64,000 nucleotides of DNA from Pilatotrama ljubarskyi (lineage: Eukaryota > Basidiomycota > Agaricomycetes > Polyporales > Polyporaceae), in assembly GCA_022385805.1 (NCBI GenBank), contig MU277674.1, positions 1,251 to 65,250 of the forward strand. Direction: 5' to 3'. Below the pieces are notes generated by a model, which saw only the letters and a list, made by a program, of their open reading frames with translations, was not told where the DNA came from and did no database searches. The position numbers and the translations under genes are program-made. Below, piece by piece: positions 33,595-47,332 of this stretch; position 1 is the first letter of the stretch; each line of letters opens with the position of its first letter.

Positions 33595-35158
33595 CTATGG
33601 AGTTCGTCCTTTGTATCGCCTGTAGCTCCGAAACTCGTGAATCTCGGCCCAGAATATGTCGATTTGGTCCGCCGTCACCATGCCAGCCAGCAGCTCGACG
33701 ATGGCCATGTCACTGAGGTCCACGCAATCAGATCGAGTTACGGCCTAGACAAAAGAATACGCACGTAAACCCGCGACCTGCGATGGTACCGTGTCCCATG
33801 AGCATCCGACGCGGGACGAAGCCGTCCGAGCGGACAGCGGTCCAGTAGCCCTGAAGTGCGTCGCGCTGATTCTCGGGAGGCGTATGGAGGATCCAGCTAA
33901 CGCAACCGCGCGGGACATGAACGTCTCCAGTGATCTTCGTCGCCTCCAGCGTGTCCATCTCCTGGTCGTGTGCAAGGTAGATACACTCTGTTCCGCTGGG
34001 GCCATATGATCCATACCAGATGCCATCCAGGTCATTGACGGACCAGTCTGATGATTCTGGGTCGACACCCGGGAGGATGCGGCCCTTGAGCGGGTAGTAG
34101 CGCGGAGCACGGGCATCGAGATTGTCGAACGGTAGAACTGTGGTATGTAGAATCTGGCACCGACATTGCGTAGGCGGGAGTGGACAACATATTGATATCG
34201 CGGGAGGCTTCCTCACTGCTGTAGGGGCAACGAATACGGCGGGAAGACGAGCGGCCGGGTATAGCTTGATGATCTCGGCGTGGTGGCTTGTCATCTCCGG
34301 AACCTCTGGTATGCGGGGTAGTCCTCGAGACTCGTCGTACCATGGCGAAATATGGGGAGGAAAGTCAGGAAGATTCACTTTCTTACGATAGAACTGCAAA
34401 AATTTTCCCAGATTCGTCGCGGACAACCGCACAAGGGAGGCGCGATGTCGAGAAGAGCGCGTCTCGGAGTCGTCCTGAGAAGTCGCACCGCGATCGCAGT
34501 ATACGCGAACGGTGGGGTCGTTCGCGCCATGTGAGGACGCTGGCGAATCTGATGATTTGGATGATGCTTCCTCATGTTCGAAGCTCAGCTTCACAGCGCG
34601 AACGTACGAGGGCGGTACCGGGTCATTTGCAGGCGACATGGAGGGGGAGGACCAGATCTCGCCTATGATCCCGCCCTGTTCGGTTTCGTCTCCTGCAAGG
34701 AGTCTGAACTCTAGTATTTTGCCGTAGAAAGGCGAATCATTTGCCCATAGCCCGAGTAGACAGCCGTACGGGTGTAGGAGCTGAGTGTAGACGGCGCGAG
34801 CGGACTGTGAGGGAAAGTAAGTGAAGTCGCGGAGTCCATAGGGTTGACAGACGCGTCTCCAGATCGACTCGTTCCTGAGGTGGATTCGCAAAGTCTTGCA
34901 AGTGCTGCAGAAGTTAACCAAGTCGACGATGGAGGTGAACTCAAGGAGTGTGTGGATGATGTCGAATGGGAGCTGCATGCCGGAAGCGGAGGTCTTGAGG
35001 ACGGGAGTGGTGGGACGCTGTGGTTCCTCTCCAGCATTTATGACTTCGTCCGCGTCCGACATGGCCAAGACTGAGGCGAAAGTGAACTCAGAGGTGGAAG
35101 ATGAGAACGAAGGTAGCATTGGCTGAGCCGCCCTGGCATCCCCAGTCTCTTTAGCCAC
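33595..35158 (-). CDS. F-box protein, FBXO31-like
   Basis: A predicted substrate receptor of an SCF (Skp1-Cullin-F-box) ubiquitin ligase. After ~50 disordered residues there is an F-box: LPFDIIHTLLEFTSIVDLVN, FCSTCKTLRIHLRNESIWRR (about residues 63-103). Then comes the segment typical of the FBXO31 family, YTQLLHPYGCLLGLWANDSP, FYGKILEFRLLAGD. The C-terminal part contains DLDGIWYGSYGPSGTECIYL and VRSDGFVPRRMLMGHGTIAG, a beta-rich module found with it. The long frame stops at 33728, but a GT-AG intron of 52 nt after ...GHGTIAGRGF gives a better ending: TDMAIVELLAGMVTADQIDI then FWAEIHEFRSYRRYKGRTP, stop at 33595. The start may be 35158 or a later ATG (MLPSF, MSDADEV). No catalytic function of its own is expected. 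Confidence 0.82.
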
Positions 35159-35365
35159 TCGGACTCCGGACCGAGCTGCCGCACACTATTGTCCAGTGGC
35201 GCCTGCTTGAAAGCTTGAAGACCGAGTCGGTTACGGGCTCACCAGGTATACAGCGCCACAGGTCATGATAATGTAGGTAGTCAATTGAGTTCAACACTAC
35301 ATATATCTCAATGCCAAGCAGAAGACCTGGACAGATTCCGACGGCGAAACCGTACTGGTGACTGT
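35159..35365. other. Intergenic region, PDC 3' end / F-box promoter
   Basis: 207 bp between two tandem minus-strand genes, pyrimidine-rich on the minus strand. Nothing else is visible. Confidence 0.4.
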
Positions 35366-37930
<2,565 letters not shown>

Positions 37931-38497
37931 GCTTTAGGGCTGTAGGTAGGGGAGTGTATCGCAGGTCAAGACCTTTCGTTGGCAGCCACGGAGTTTGGGC
38001 TAACGGAGCATAACGACATGCTGGGTATTATAAGCCATCGACTGGAGAGCGGGCCAACAGTATCTGCTGGTCAAGGATGACGCAATGTGGACGAGGGAGT
38101 AAGCGGTACCATGTCTCGACGTCAATTCCGGGTCAGCTTCATTGCTGCTATTCTTAGGGGCACCAGGTCATAGGGACAGCATAGCCAATCTGCACGGCAA
38201 ACTACTGCAGAGCTCTGGGCTGTGGCTGCGCATGGTATACTCACGACTCTTCACGATGATTGTCGCGCGAGAGACACGCTCCGACTCGGCGACAAGCATT
38301 GATGAGTATATGAACTGGTGAGTTAGTTGCGCACGAATGACTTAGCGGGTATCACATTTGATACATCGAATGAACGGCCGATCCGAGTCCAGACGGGCGA
38401 GTTGCAGTAAGTCCATGAAGTCGGTTAGTATGTGATGTGAGATGCAGAATTCAACGGTATTGACGAGCGCATGGAAGGAAAAAGATTGAAGGTGCGG
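37931..38497. promoter_or_regulatory. PDC promoter / CLC 3' flank
   Basis: 567 bp between tandem minus-strand genes. It should carry the pyruvate decarboxylase promoter. No gene is seen. Confidence 0.45.
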
Positions 38498-41400
38498 CTA
38501 GTCAGACTTGTGCTCTAACTCGTCGAGGAACGCGAGCCAGGTCTTCTTGTCGATGACTCCTTCGTCTATGACATGGGCGTTAGTCCACTCAATCATAACA
38601 GGAAGAGCTAAGTCATGAGAGGTACAGGGATACTTACAGTGGCCGTCTGAATCAGTAACAACAACATACCGCGCGCCGAGCTTGGTGAAGAGCTGCTGAA
38701 CGAGCTCAAGCGGGGAGTTGTCCTGAACTGTCAGCGGGGCCTAGAGAGCATCATCAGTCAAATCTGCGCCCTCGGACACAAGGAGTCACACATACCTGGT
38801 CCATGTAACAGCTGAAGTCGTACGGGTCCGCCCCGATGACATTTGCACCATTCTCAGCCAAGGACGAGATTGACGACGCCATCGGCCCACCGTGCCGGTG
38901 AGGTTCTGCAGTGTGGAACTTGATGACTTGGTCAGGATCGTCGGCAACGATGCCTGCATACCATGATTCAGCTTTGACGTCAACCCGGACGCTGCAATCG
39001 ACACTCACTGAGGGCGTGCTCTAGCTCATTGGCGCCTATGTAGCCCACCATGCGCATGCCCTCGCCGTCAGGCCGGAGGATGGGGAAGCCGCTGTCGGAG
39101 TTGCCGGACTCGACCAAATCCTGCAGCTGGTCTCTGAGGCTCTTCACCGTGTTCTCGCGGTCGACACGGATGACGTCCACGTCACGGTCAGTCTACGCAC
39201 AAAGGTCATCATGCGAATCGAACACTCAAACGTCAAGCACCACATACCACATCGCTGATCTGAAGGTTGCCCCAGACATAGTCGTGCTTGGCGTCGAGGT
39301 ACGGTAGCTGCGAAAGCTCGATGACAAGATCATAGATACCCTTGGGCTCCAGCCCGTCCGCAATCGTCTTCGCGACGAGCACCGAGAGCATGACGGGGAC
39401 GGCGTACGTCAACGTGTCCGTCAGCTCGAACATGATGACAGCTAGAGAGACGGTCGTGCGCTGTGGGACTCAGACAGTGAGCACGGTGCTCTTTACAGGA
39501 TAGAGCAGACTTACAGTGACGCCGGAGAGCGTGGCAGCAGCACCGACCATCGCATACAGACCAGGGATGACGCAGTCAAGATCGCCTTCGCACACCGAGA
39601 AAGCCGGGCTGTTCGGATAGGAGAATTGCGCCCATTGGATGAGGATACCAAGAATACGCCCCGCACATGCTCCAACTGCGTATGGCCGACTCAGTACACA
39701 TCCCAGCAAATCTAATTCGAGCGTAGACGCACCTCCAAGAGTGGGGATGAAGATACCAGCAGGGACCTTGATGCCGAAGGTCACAATGGTGAGCGCGCCC
39801 TTGACGAGCAATGCGACGAAGATCGACCTGATTACGGGAATAGCCTGAGTGGGAGGGTTGAGGACACAAAGACCAGAGTGCGTGTTCGGGCTCCCGGCAC
39901 GACACTCCGCGAAGAGGTTGTACACGAGCTCTGTTCCGCCCATGCGAGTGTATGGATTCAGGAAGCTGAAGATGGCGGTGACCAAAGTGACCTATACGTG
40001 GTGTGAATCGGCTGATCACATTGGCGTACAGGATATTGCCCGACACATACCAGGATGACTTCGACTACAGGGTAGCGCTTGAGCCACGTCGCGTTCCGCA
40101 CATCACGACTCCAGCGGTAGTTGAGCTTCGAGAACCATGCTCCATACACGCCCTACAGTCCAGTTGGTCAGATGTCAAGCGTGCAACATCCCAGTGTCAT
40201 ACTCATACTTACGCCAAACACTCCCAGCAGGAGGAAGGGAACCAGCTCATAGGCGTGCCAATCCTGAATGTATGCGTCAGAAATGGACGATAATTGTTCG
40301 CATCCGGCCAACGTACCTTGTCGTATGTCACCTGGAAAAGAACGAGTTTTCCGCTTCCGAACGGATCGAGAAATCGTAGAGTCATGGCAGCAACCATAGC
40401 ACAGAAGAAGCTATACGCTGGTAAGTCACGCAAGCGCAGCTGAAAGGCACAGAAGGACGTACCTCCTCCACATGACTTTTGCAGGGAAGAAGTATGAGAC
40501 CTCCTCGAGACTGAACAACACACCACCGATGGGTGCACCGAAGGCAACGGCAACACCCGCAGCGCATGCCGCGCTGAGGATACCACGTCGCTTGCCTAGA
40601 ACATGGGAGCTAGGTGAGAGGGACCCTCAAAGTCTCAGGTCATGAGAACTTACCTTCGTTGGTCTCGTACTTGCTGAAGAACCTGCTCACTATGTTGCCT
40701 ACACAGGATGCGATATGCACGAAGGGACCCTCCTTGCCTGAAATAAGGGACTTTCAGTCTGACGGCGAACATAATCGAATGTGATATACTCACCAAGCGA
40801 CAGCCCAGATGCTACAGAGAGCGCCAAGCCAACCGCCTTGGTGAAGAGTGTTCTACCACCTAGATATCCGTGGATAACAAAACCTAGGATAGAAGGCTGA
40901 GCAGTGCGGGCTGGATGTGATCGATACGAAGCCTACCGGACAGGATGGTCTTGATCTCCGGAATACCGCTTCCTGCAGCCTAAGAGAACGAGATGAGAAC
41001 GTGCATAGATGAGATGGCTTCGCAGCTTTCACGGCTTGCGCAGAAGGCGCAGCCACGAGGAAGCCATACGAGCGCGACATCGGAGTCTTCACGTACGTAG
41101 TAGAGGACTTTGCGGGTAGCAGCGCCTCCAGCAGGAGGATCGGTCAGTTTCGCGTCGTCATTACCGGTAGCGAACGTTGATGAGAGTACGCCAGAGTCCT
41201 TCCGCGTGACAAACGAGGTCGATGCGGTCAGATGGATGGTCAGGAGAGCCGATACGATCGCGAGCGATATCTAGGCGCATGTGAGTTTACTGGCGGCCTG
41301 GGAGGTACAGTTACATACTGCGATCACGGTGTAGGCTGCATACTCGATTGCCTCCTGTTCAAAGAAGTCGCCCTCTGTGGAGGCCTTGGTAGCGAAGACT

Positions 41401-42215
41401 TCACCCCACGTACGCCATTCCGGACAGGACTCCTCAAGGGACAAGGTCACAAAGGAGGGTGTCCTGGGTGCGAAGACTGTGTCGTCCTGGACAGGACAGC
41501 AGAATCGCTTTGCTTTCCAGATACTTGTCGTGCAGTAGCCCTCTTTAATGTCGAAAAGCCACTGCTCGCTGCGTACGATCATGAACGCGATGATGGCCGT
41601 GAGGAAACCAATGATGGTGACCGTGACCCAGCCGATGCTCCTGTCGAGCTGCTTCCGGATGCGTCCGCGCTTTGACTTGTGTCTACGCAGACGCGCTTGC
41701 CGTGCGGAATCCTTGATCGCGTCATGCAGCCAGTCGATAGAAGTGAAAGAGGAGTACCACACACGAATCCCATTGGTCTTCACGGCGCCTTCTGGCTCGA
41801 GCGTCTCCTGCCCGACGGGCTTGTCGTACGCAGAGATCGGACGCTGCGTTGCGAAGTAGGAGCTGCCCCGGAGCGAACGAGGGGACGCGACGCTGGGTGT
41901 CGGGGGATTCGTGTAGCGCCCCTTTGGGATGAGCAGACTCGGGAGCGCACCGAGCGCATGGCGGTTACGGAACGTGGACTTGTGCTTTGGGCTTCGCGCC
42001 GTACTGGGAAGCGTCCCATAGGACGCCGCACGTGCCTCGAGGTTGGGCCGTAGGGAAGACGACTCGTCTGCCTCGGTAGTCGGGTTACCAATCTGGAGAA
42101 GACGCTGACGACGCCATTCGATGCTCGACGGTCCGCTCAGAGGCCCGGAAGGAGGCTCGTCTCCACTCTGGCGGAGGGCGGGGTTCGACGGACTTTTCCT
42201 CAAGGGCATCGTCAA
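38498..42215 (-). CDS. CLC-family voltage-gated chloride channel/transporter
   Basis: A multi-span membrane protein of the CLC family (fungal Gef1-like group, typically Golgi/vacuolar Cl-/H+ exchangers). The N-terminal ~180 residues are cytosolic and Ser/Pro-rich, followed by [20 protein letters not shown] and the first helix [18 protein letters not shown]. The three selectivity-filter signatures are present: [13 protein letters not shown] (near 40970), [14 protein letters not shown] with the gating glutamate (near 40730), and [14 protein letters not shown] (near 39750). Two cytosolic CBS domains follow from about 39180 to the end, and the last residues are [17 protein letters not shown]. The gating glutamate suggests the channel is proton-coupled or voltage-sensitive. 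About twelve short introns are needed. The start is 42215 or the second ATG at 42209. It is divergent from SMD3. Confidence 0.93.
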
Positions 42216-42808
42216 TCACTCGCGACGGAAGTTGTGCTTCAGTGAAGTCGCGTGAGACTCAAGATGGGGAATCCGCTGCGTCCACGGATGTCCACAGTGG
42301 TATATCTCAGAGCGTGCCGAGCTGGTCGCGTTGTTGTGGACAGCGAGCAAAGATGAGAATATACTCGCGTGAGGTATCTACGCTACCTACCTAGATAGAA
42401 AGACCGGTGGCTTTCCCCACTCGCTGGAGGATGTCAAGTGCGCGTAGGCGATTCCCTTGCAGCCGCCGCCTGGCTGAATGTTGTCGTGACCAGACCGCAG
42501 AGGACGATACTACGCGAAGTAGGACACGATGAGAAAGCCACAGAACTCGTTCGTCGCTGCCGAGCCCGTCGACGACCAAGTGACCGAAACGGGTCTCCGG
42601 GGCGAACAGGCAGATAGACGCCCGCATCCGAATGTTCTCCGAGGACTTGCACCAGACTCCGGGGTCCCAGCCTTCCTGGCGTCCACATACGGATGGCTCC
42701 CACGTGGCAGAGTGCGTCCTGCGCCAGAGTCTGGTGCACGCACGCACCTTGCGTTCAAGATTCAAGCTCGCTGCCGCGTACCGACTTGCATACTCCTCCG
42801 ACGCAAAA
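42216..42808. promoter_or_regulatory. Divergent promoter region CLC / SMD3
   Basis: 593 bp between divergent starts. Several open frames cross it on both strands but none shows conserved sequence. Confidence 0.45.
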
Positions 42809-43427
42809 ATGGCCACCTCAGGACTCGGTATCCCCGTAAAGCTCCTCCACGAGTCCCTAGGACATGTCATCACCGTCGAGCTCAAGACCGGACAGCTCTA
42901 CCGTGGCAAACTTGCGGAAGGTGCGCCCCCTTCAGTTCCATGTCCGATGCAACAAGTCCTGATGCCTTAATGCGCTCCTCTACAGCGGAGGATAACCTCA
43001 ACATCTCCCTGAAAGACATAACCGTGACGCAGCGCGACGGCCGTGTGTCCCAGCTTGATCAAGTGTACATCAGGGGAAGTATGGTCAGATTCTTCATTGT
43101 CCCGGACATGCTGCAGAACGCGCCCATGTGAGTCGTCTGTGCCTGTCGCTGGTACGGCTGACGGCTCGAACTCTTTGCGATTAGGTTCAAGCGTGTCGGA
43201 CCCAACGCGATGAAGGGCAGGGGTATTGGTACGGCGCGTGGAAGGGCAACAATCATGCGAGGTGCGTGCTACGGCCATTTGCTAGTCTTGCCTGCGACTT
43301 ACAGATGCTCGTTCCACAGCAAACGGTATGTCGCTGATCAACCACATCTTGTGCGAGCCTTGTACTGATGCCAGATGCAGCCCGCCGTGGTCGCGGTGTG
43401 CCTGCCGCAAGAGGTATCCGTCGATGA
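42809..43427 (+). CDS. SMD3: Small nuclear ribonucleoprotein Sm D3
   Basis: A core subunit of the Sm ring that binds U1, U2, U4 and U5 snRNAs in the spliceosome. Exons: 42809-42920 ([20 protein letters not shown] and [17 protein letters not shown], the Sm1 motif), 42986-43127 ([40 protein letters not shown], containing Sm2 with IRGSMVRF), 43185-43261 ([20 protein letters not shown]), a tiny exon ending at 43325, and 43375-43427 ([15 protein letters not shown], stop). The Arg/Gly tail is the kind methylated before snRNP assembly. The tiny exon can begin at 43305 or 43320, both in frame. All introns are GT-AG. The ATG at 42809 directly precedes the conserved region. Confidence 0.94.
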
Positions 43428-43763
43428 GTATGTACCAGGATCTGGTTGTAGTGCGCTCTTCCTATTACCCCAAAACTGTTCGCATAGCTGTGTTATTAAA
43501 TTCTCTCCTTGCTATCTCATCCCATCTTCCGACCTGTCCCCATCCGCCCGTCATCTCTAGCGGTCAGTCCCCCGCTCACGTAGTTGGGCCTATGAAACCG
43601 TAGATTTGGTCTAGCGATCCTGGTACATCCGTGGTATGCATGATCTCCCAAAGCATATCCGAGCTGCTGCGATAGACAGGTCAAAGAACAGCAGTAGAAA
43701 TCCAGAGCGGTTCAGCAAGCACGATATCATACACATCCACCACACAGGAGGTATCAAGCGACC
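43428..43763. other. Convergent intergenic region SMD3 / copper transporter
   Basis: 3' flanks of two convergent genes, pyrimidine-rich after the SMD3 stop. No gene is seen. Confidence 0.4.
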
Positions 43764-44530
43764 TTAGTGGCAAGCCATACCCTTGCCGTCCACACCATTG
43801 GCAAGGACAGCGTCGATGTCCATGTGGCTGCTGAAGATGTAGTGCCCAAGGGCGGCGCCAACGACGGTGGCGAGAATAAGGTATGCCTAGAGAAGGCTCA
43901 GTGACCAACATACAGCGCATCAGAGGGAGGGTCTTACGTTGTAGGTCATGAAGACCAGCATGAGGAAGAACGACAGGAACACCGACGCGCCGTACAGCAC
44001 CGCACGGCTGAGACGAGCCGAGAAGGGGAGGGGAGTCCTGCAGCGTTACCAAGTCCATTCAGCACTCGACCCCTATGCAACGATTCCGTCCGCCGAGGCT
44101 GCCCCAGCAGACAGGGAAAACTCGAGATCACTCACCCGACGCGCGCCTTCGGGACCAACGAGCCAGTCAACAATCCCGCCTCTTCCGACTCGATCTCAGG
44201 ACTGTCCCGTCCACTCACCGATCCTACACCGACTGCGTCCGGCCCTCCGAGCCTCACGGCGGCCTTGCCCTTCCCCTGCGCGCGGAGCGTGAGCGCGATG
44301 CGGCGGTCGAGCGTGCGCTGCGCCGCGCGCAGCCACTCATAGAGCACCCCGAGGCCGACGACGACGAAGCACGAGAACACGAACGCGGCCTTCGAGGAGA
44401 TGTGCCACGAGCGGAAAACGATGCAGGTGTCCTCGATCTGTGTGTTCCAGAGCATGTTCATCGAGCAGGTCGGCCCCGAGGGCATCGGCATGTCGTGCCC
44501 TCCGTGTCCGCCATGGTCGCCGTGGTTCAT
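43764..44530 (-). CDS. Ctr-family copper transporter
   Basis: A high-affinity copper (Cu+) transporter of the plasma or vacuolar membrane that works as a trimer. The N-terminus is rich in His and Met (MNHGDHGGHGGHDMPMPSG, then CSMNMLWN), the copper-collecting ligands. The first helix follows (SSKAAFVFSCFVVVGLGVLY). After a cytosolic loop the second helix has the copper-gate motif MxxxM (FFLMLVFMTYN). The third has the GxxxG packing motif (LATVVGAALGHYIF). The C-terminus ends KGMACH, with a Cys-x-His pair typical of the family. Three exons are joined by GT-AG introns after ...KARVG and after ...FMTYN. The short N-terminus (about 35 residues before the first helix) favours a Ctr2-like vacuolar type, but plasma-membrane location is possible. 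Confidence 0.92.
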
Positions 44531-44904
44531 CTTGATTTCGTCGGAGGCGGGTAGGTTGTAAGACGGCGAGGGTTAGGAGAGAGATGGTATGCGCGACAAG
44601 CGGTCGGTGTCTGTCGCCGTTGCGAGAGAGCGAGTGCTGGACCTGGGTCCTGGGAGGGGTGACGACCGTGCGAGCCTGAACGAGATCTCTGGACTCTTGA
44701 GTATAGCCCAACAAGCGCCCGTGGCCCTGACCCATGGCCAGGGACAGGCGTTCAGGATCATAAGTACGCGCAGTCATGTCTACGCCACCAGAACCGGACA
44801 AATCGCTGAGAGAAAAGGTCATGTCGCATTGTGTACACTGGGGAAAACAAGTCCGACGCCGCCAAACACCATGTTACGCTGATACGCATACTACGCGCAT
44901 ATGC
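44531..44904. other. Intergenic region proteasome gene 3' end / copper transporter promoter
   Basis: 374 bp between tandem minus-strand genes, probably including the copper transporter promoter. No clear copper-response element was recognised. Confidence 0.4.
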
Positions 44905-46199
44905 CTACAAAGTAGCGTCGCTCGGTATCGGCGCCGCCACGTCTCTGTCCTCGTCCTTCTTCCCGAGCCCGTACTTCTGCAGCAGCGCGTCGATCTCGGT
45001 CGGGTTGAAGATCTTCGCCTTGGGCTTCTTCTCCGCATCCAGCGTCAGCGTCGCGAACTCCACTACAAAGGTCGCCGTCGTCAGCATATGCCCGCACGCA
45101 GCTCGCACGCAAGTGAAAGACGTACGCTTCTCGCTCCCGAGCGTTGTGCTGTCCATCGTCTTGCTCATCACCTTCAGCACGAGCTCGATCGCGTCCTCGA
45201 CCGAGATGTCCTCCTTGTAGTCCTGCTTGAGGAGCGATGTCGCCGTGCCGTTGTTCGCGCCGATGCACGTCGCCTTCCACCCGGAGTAGTTCCCCGACGG
45301 GTCCGAGTGGTATAGCTGGAAGTGGTAATGTGGGTCGTAGCCCGCGTAGAGTAGCGAGACGCCGAATGGCCGGAGACCTGCAGAGTACGCATGAAGTTAG
45401 AGGCCGGGAAGGGCGGGAAGGTCAAGGGCGGGATGTCGCAGAGGCCGAGTGGAGGGCAGTAACGCACCTCCGTATTGCGTGTATCCCTGCTTGAGGTCAC
45501 ATAGCCGTTGCGCGAGGAGCTCTACGGGGATATCTTCGTTGTACATGAACAGATGCCTCTGCGCCGCTTGTCGCGCATAGTTAATGAGCGAGTTCGCGTC
45601 CGCGGTGATGCCCGCAACACCAGAGATCACGTTCCTACACATCCGATCACACCACCCGAGTTAGCAACGCCCCAGATGCGCAGAACCCAGGGATGGAAGG
45701 AACAGAACGGGGGACGAGACGCACGAGTTGAGCAGAAAGATCTTCTCGCCACTCCCGCCGTAGCTCTTCCCCGTCGAGCCGGACATGTCGAGCAGCTTCC
45801 CCGTCACCTTCTTCTCCGCCGCGAGCACGACGCCGTCCTTCGAGAGCACCCCAATGACGATACCCGCGTGCGAGATCGCCTCCATGGCGTATTCGACTGC
45901 GGTGGGGGTGGTGCATATGTGAGATCACCGGGAGCGCGTGGGTGGGTGGGAGGGGGTGAGAGGGTGAGTGCTTACTTTGGTACAGTCGCCCTGTAGAGGA
46001 AAGAATCAGTATAAGAGCTGAAGAGAGGAGGATGAGTGGGACATACCTTCGGGCGAGAAGATGGTCGTGCGGCCTGTGTGCAGCCATCAGGTTAACGGGG
46101 AGCCTCCGAGCAAGCAGTGGTCAGTATACGCACTGTCATAACGTCTGGCCTGCAGCAAAGTCAGCACCTGCATCATACATATCCGCGTGTACTCACCAT
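44905..46199 (-). CDS. PRE9: 20S proteasome subunit alpha type 4 (yeast alpha3, Pre9)
   Basis: A structural alpha-ring subunit of the 20S proteasome. The first coding exon is only the ATG (46197-46199), followed by gtgagt. The next exons give [32 protein letters not shown] and [20 protein letters not shown], the proteasome alpha signature. Further exons carry [54 protein letters not shown], and [20 protein letters not shown]. The protein ends in a charged tail ([18 protein letters not shown]). The [19 protein letters not shown] insert is longer than the corresponding segment of the human protein. No catalytic threonine is expected in an alpha subunit. All introns read as GT-AG. Assignment to alpha type 4 rests on [13 protein letters not shown] and the [10 protein letters not shown] patterns. 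Confidence 0.93.
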
Positions 46200-47079
46200 G
46201 GTTGCAAATGTGTAGAGGAAAGAGGAGGACGGGGAGCAGGGATTCGGACAAGGTGATCTTGAGCTGAGTTGACGCGTCTCATGCGAGGCGTACGCGTCGA
46301 CCGCTGACGCTCGGGCTTTGCCGGGCGCGCCACTTACAAGTTACTTATACTTAGCGACAAGGGTCGCGCGCTACCAGAGTCCGGCCGCTTCGACACTATA
46401 GATGTTCCAGCAGAGTCTCTGTTATGTAGCCTTTCTGCATACGCTGACACTGGCACTCGCATACAACCTGGTTTGCACCTCGCGACCTGCTGTGTATAAC
46501 CGTGCTGGAGGTACACGCGACTTGCCGGTAAGTATTACTTGGCGCCCATCTCGCGCCGCACATCAATACACTCTCGTAGTGTTCGAAGGTACCTTGGATA
46601 CTTGACCGTACACCCCGCCTCTTGTACCCCGGACCAGCACAATCTTCTACTCATGATTGGGCCCAAAGGCGCCGACTTCCACGCACGGAGTACACCGTAC
46701 TAAGGCCGACTAATGACATCCTCGAGGGGCATCGCTCAGAATGAGGCCGGCGTGGCTTTTCGCCACAACCGCATGGTATTGCATACAATCACGGGCCACT
46801 GCAGAGATACAAGTCTGATGAATGACGGCGCCAAAGTCCCATGAAGTACTACAGTCGGTACACTATAATATGAGATGACTCGGAGGTGTGAGCTACGTGC
46901 TACAACGTGTGCATGAGTGTCCGCGGCAGCCACAGAGGACTGGTATTAGTAGATGGTAGAGTAGGAGATCCCAGGATAGTCCGCGGGAACGACATCGAGG
47001 CGTTCAACGTAAGGTCGTGCCGACGGGAGGTGTTTCGAAATTCGGAGGAGAGGAGGCGGAGGCGGGAGGTCCGAAGAGC
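46200..47079. promoter_or_regulatory. Intergenic region upstream of the proteasome gene
   Basis: About 880 bp, expected to contain the proteasome gene promoter near 46200-46400 and the 3' flank of the small gene at 47080. No further gene is supportable. Confidence 0.4.
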
Positions 47080-47332
47080 TCAGCCGAAGCGCACGCTGCG
47101 GCGGCGCGAAGTGAGCATCACGAAATCCTCCGGGAGGAGGGATGCGCGGTGGTGTCTGCGGCCGCGCTGGCTGATCGCCTTCCAGGCGCGGATGATGCGG
47201 CGCTCGAGGTACTTGGTGCAAGACATGCTACTCATCCGAGGTTAGCTGACTGATCTCAAGCGTAACAAATTATGGTACTCACTGAGCTTGCTCGCGGGGC
47301 GCAAAACCGATGGCAACAACGCGAGAGGCCAT
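47080..47332 (-). CDS. Small spliced protein of unknown function (65 aa)
   Basis: Two exons, 47283-47332 and 47080-47227, joined by a 55-nt intron with donor gtgagt, a good branch-like ctaac and acceptor gagtag. The product starts MASRVVAIGFAPREQAHMSC, continues TKYLERRIIRAWKAISQRGR and RHHRASLLPEDFVMLTSRRR, and stops after SVRFG. It is strongly basic, with an amphipathic helix around residues 20-38, and has no signal peptide or transmembrane helix. I do not recognise the family. Support is the coherent splice structure and coding-like composition only, so it may not be real. Confidence 0.45.
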
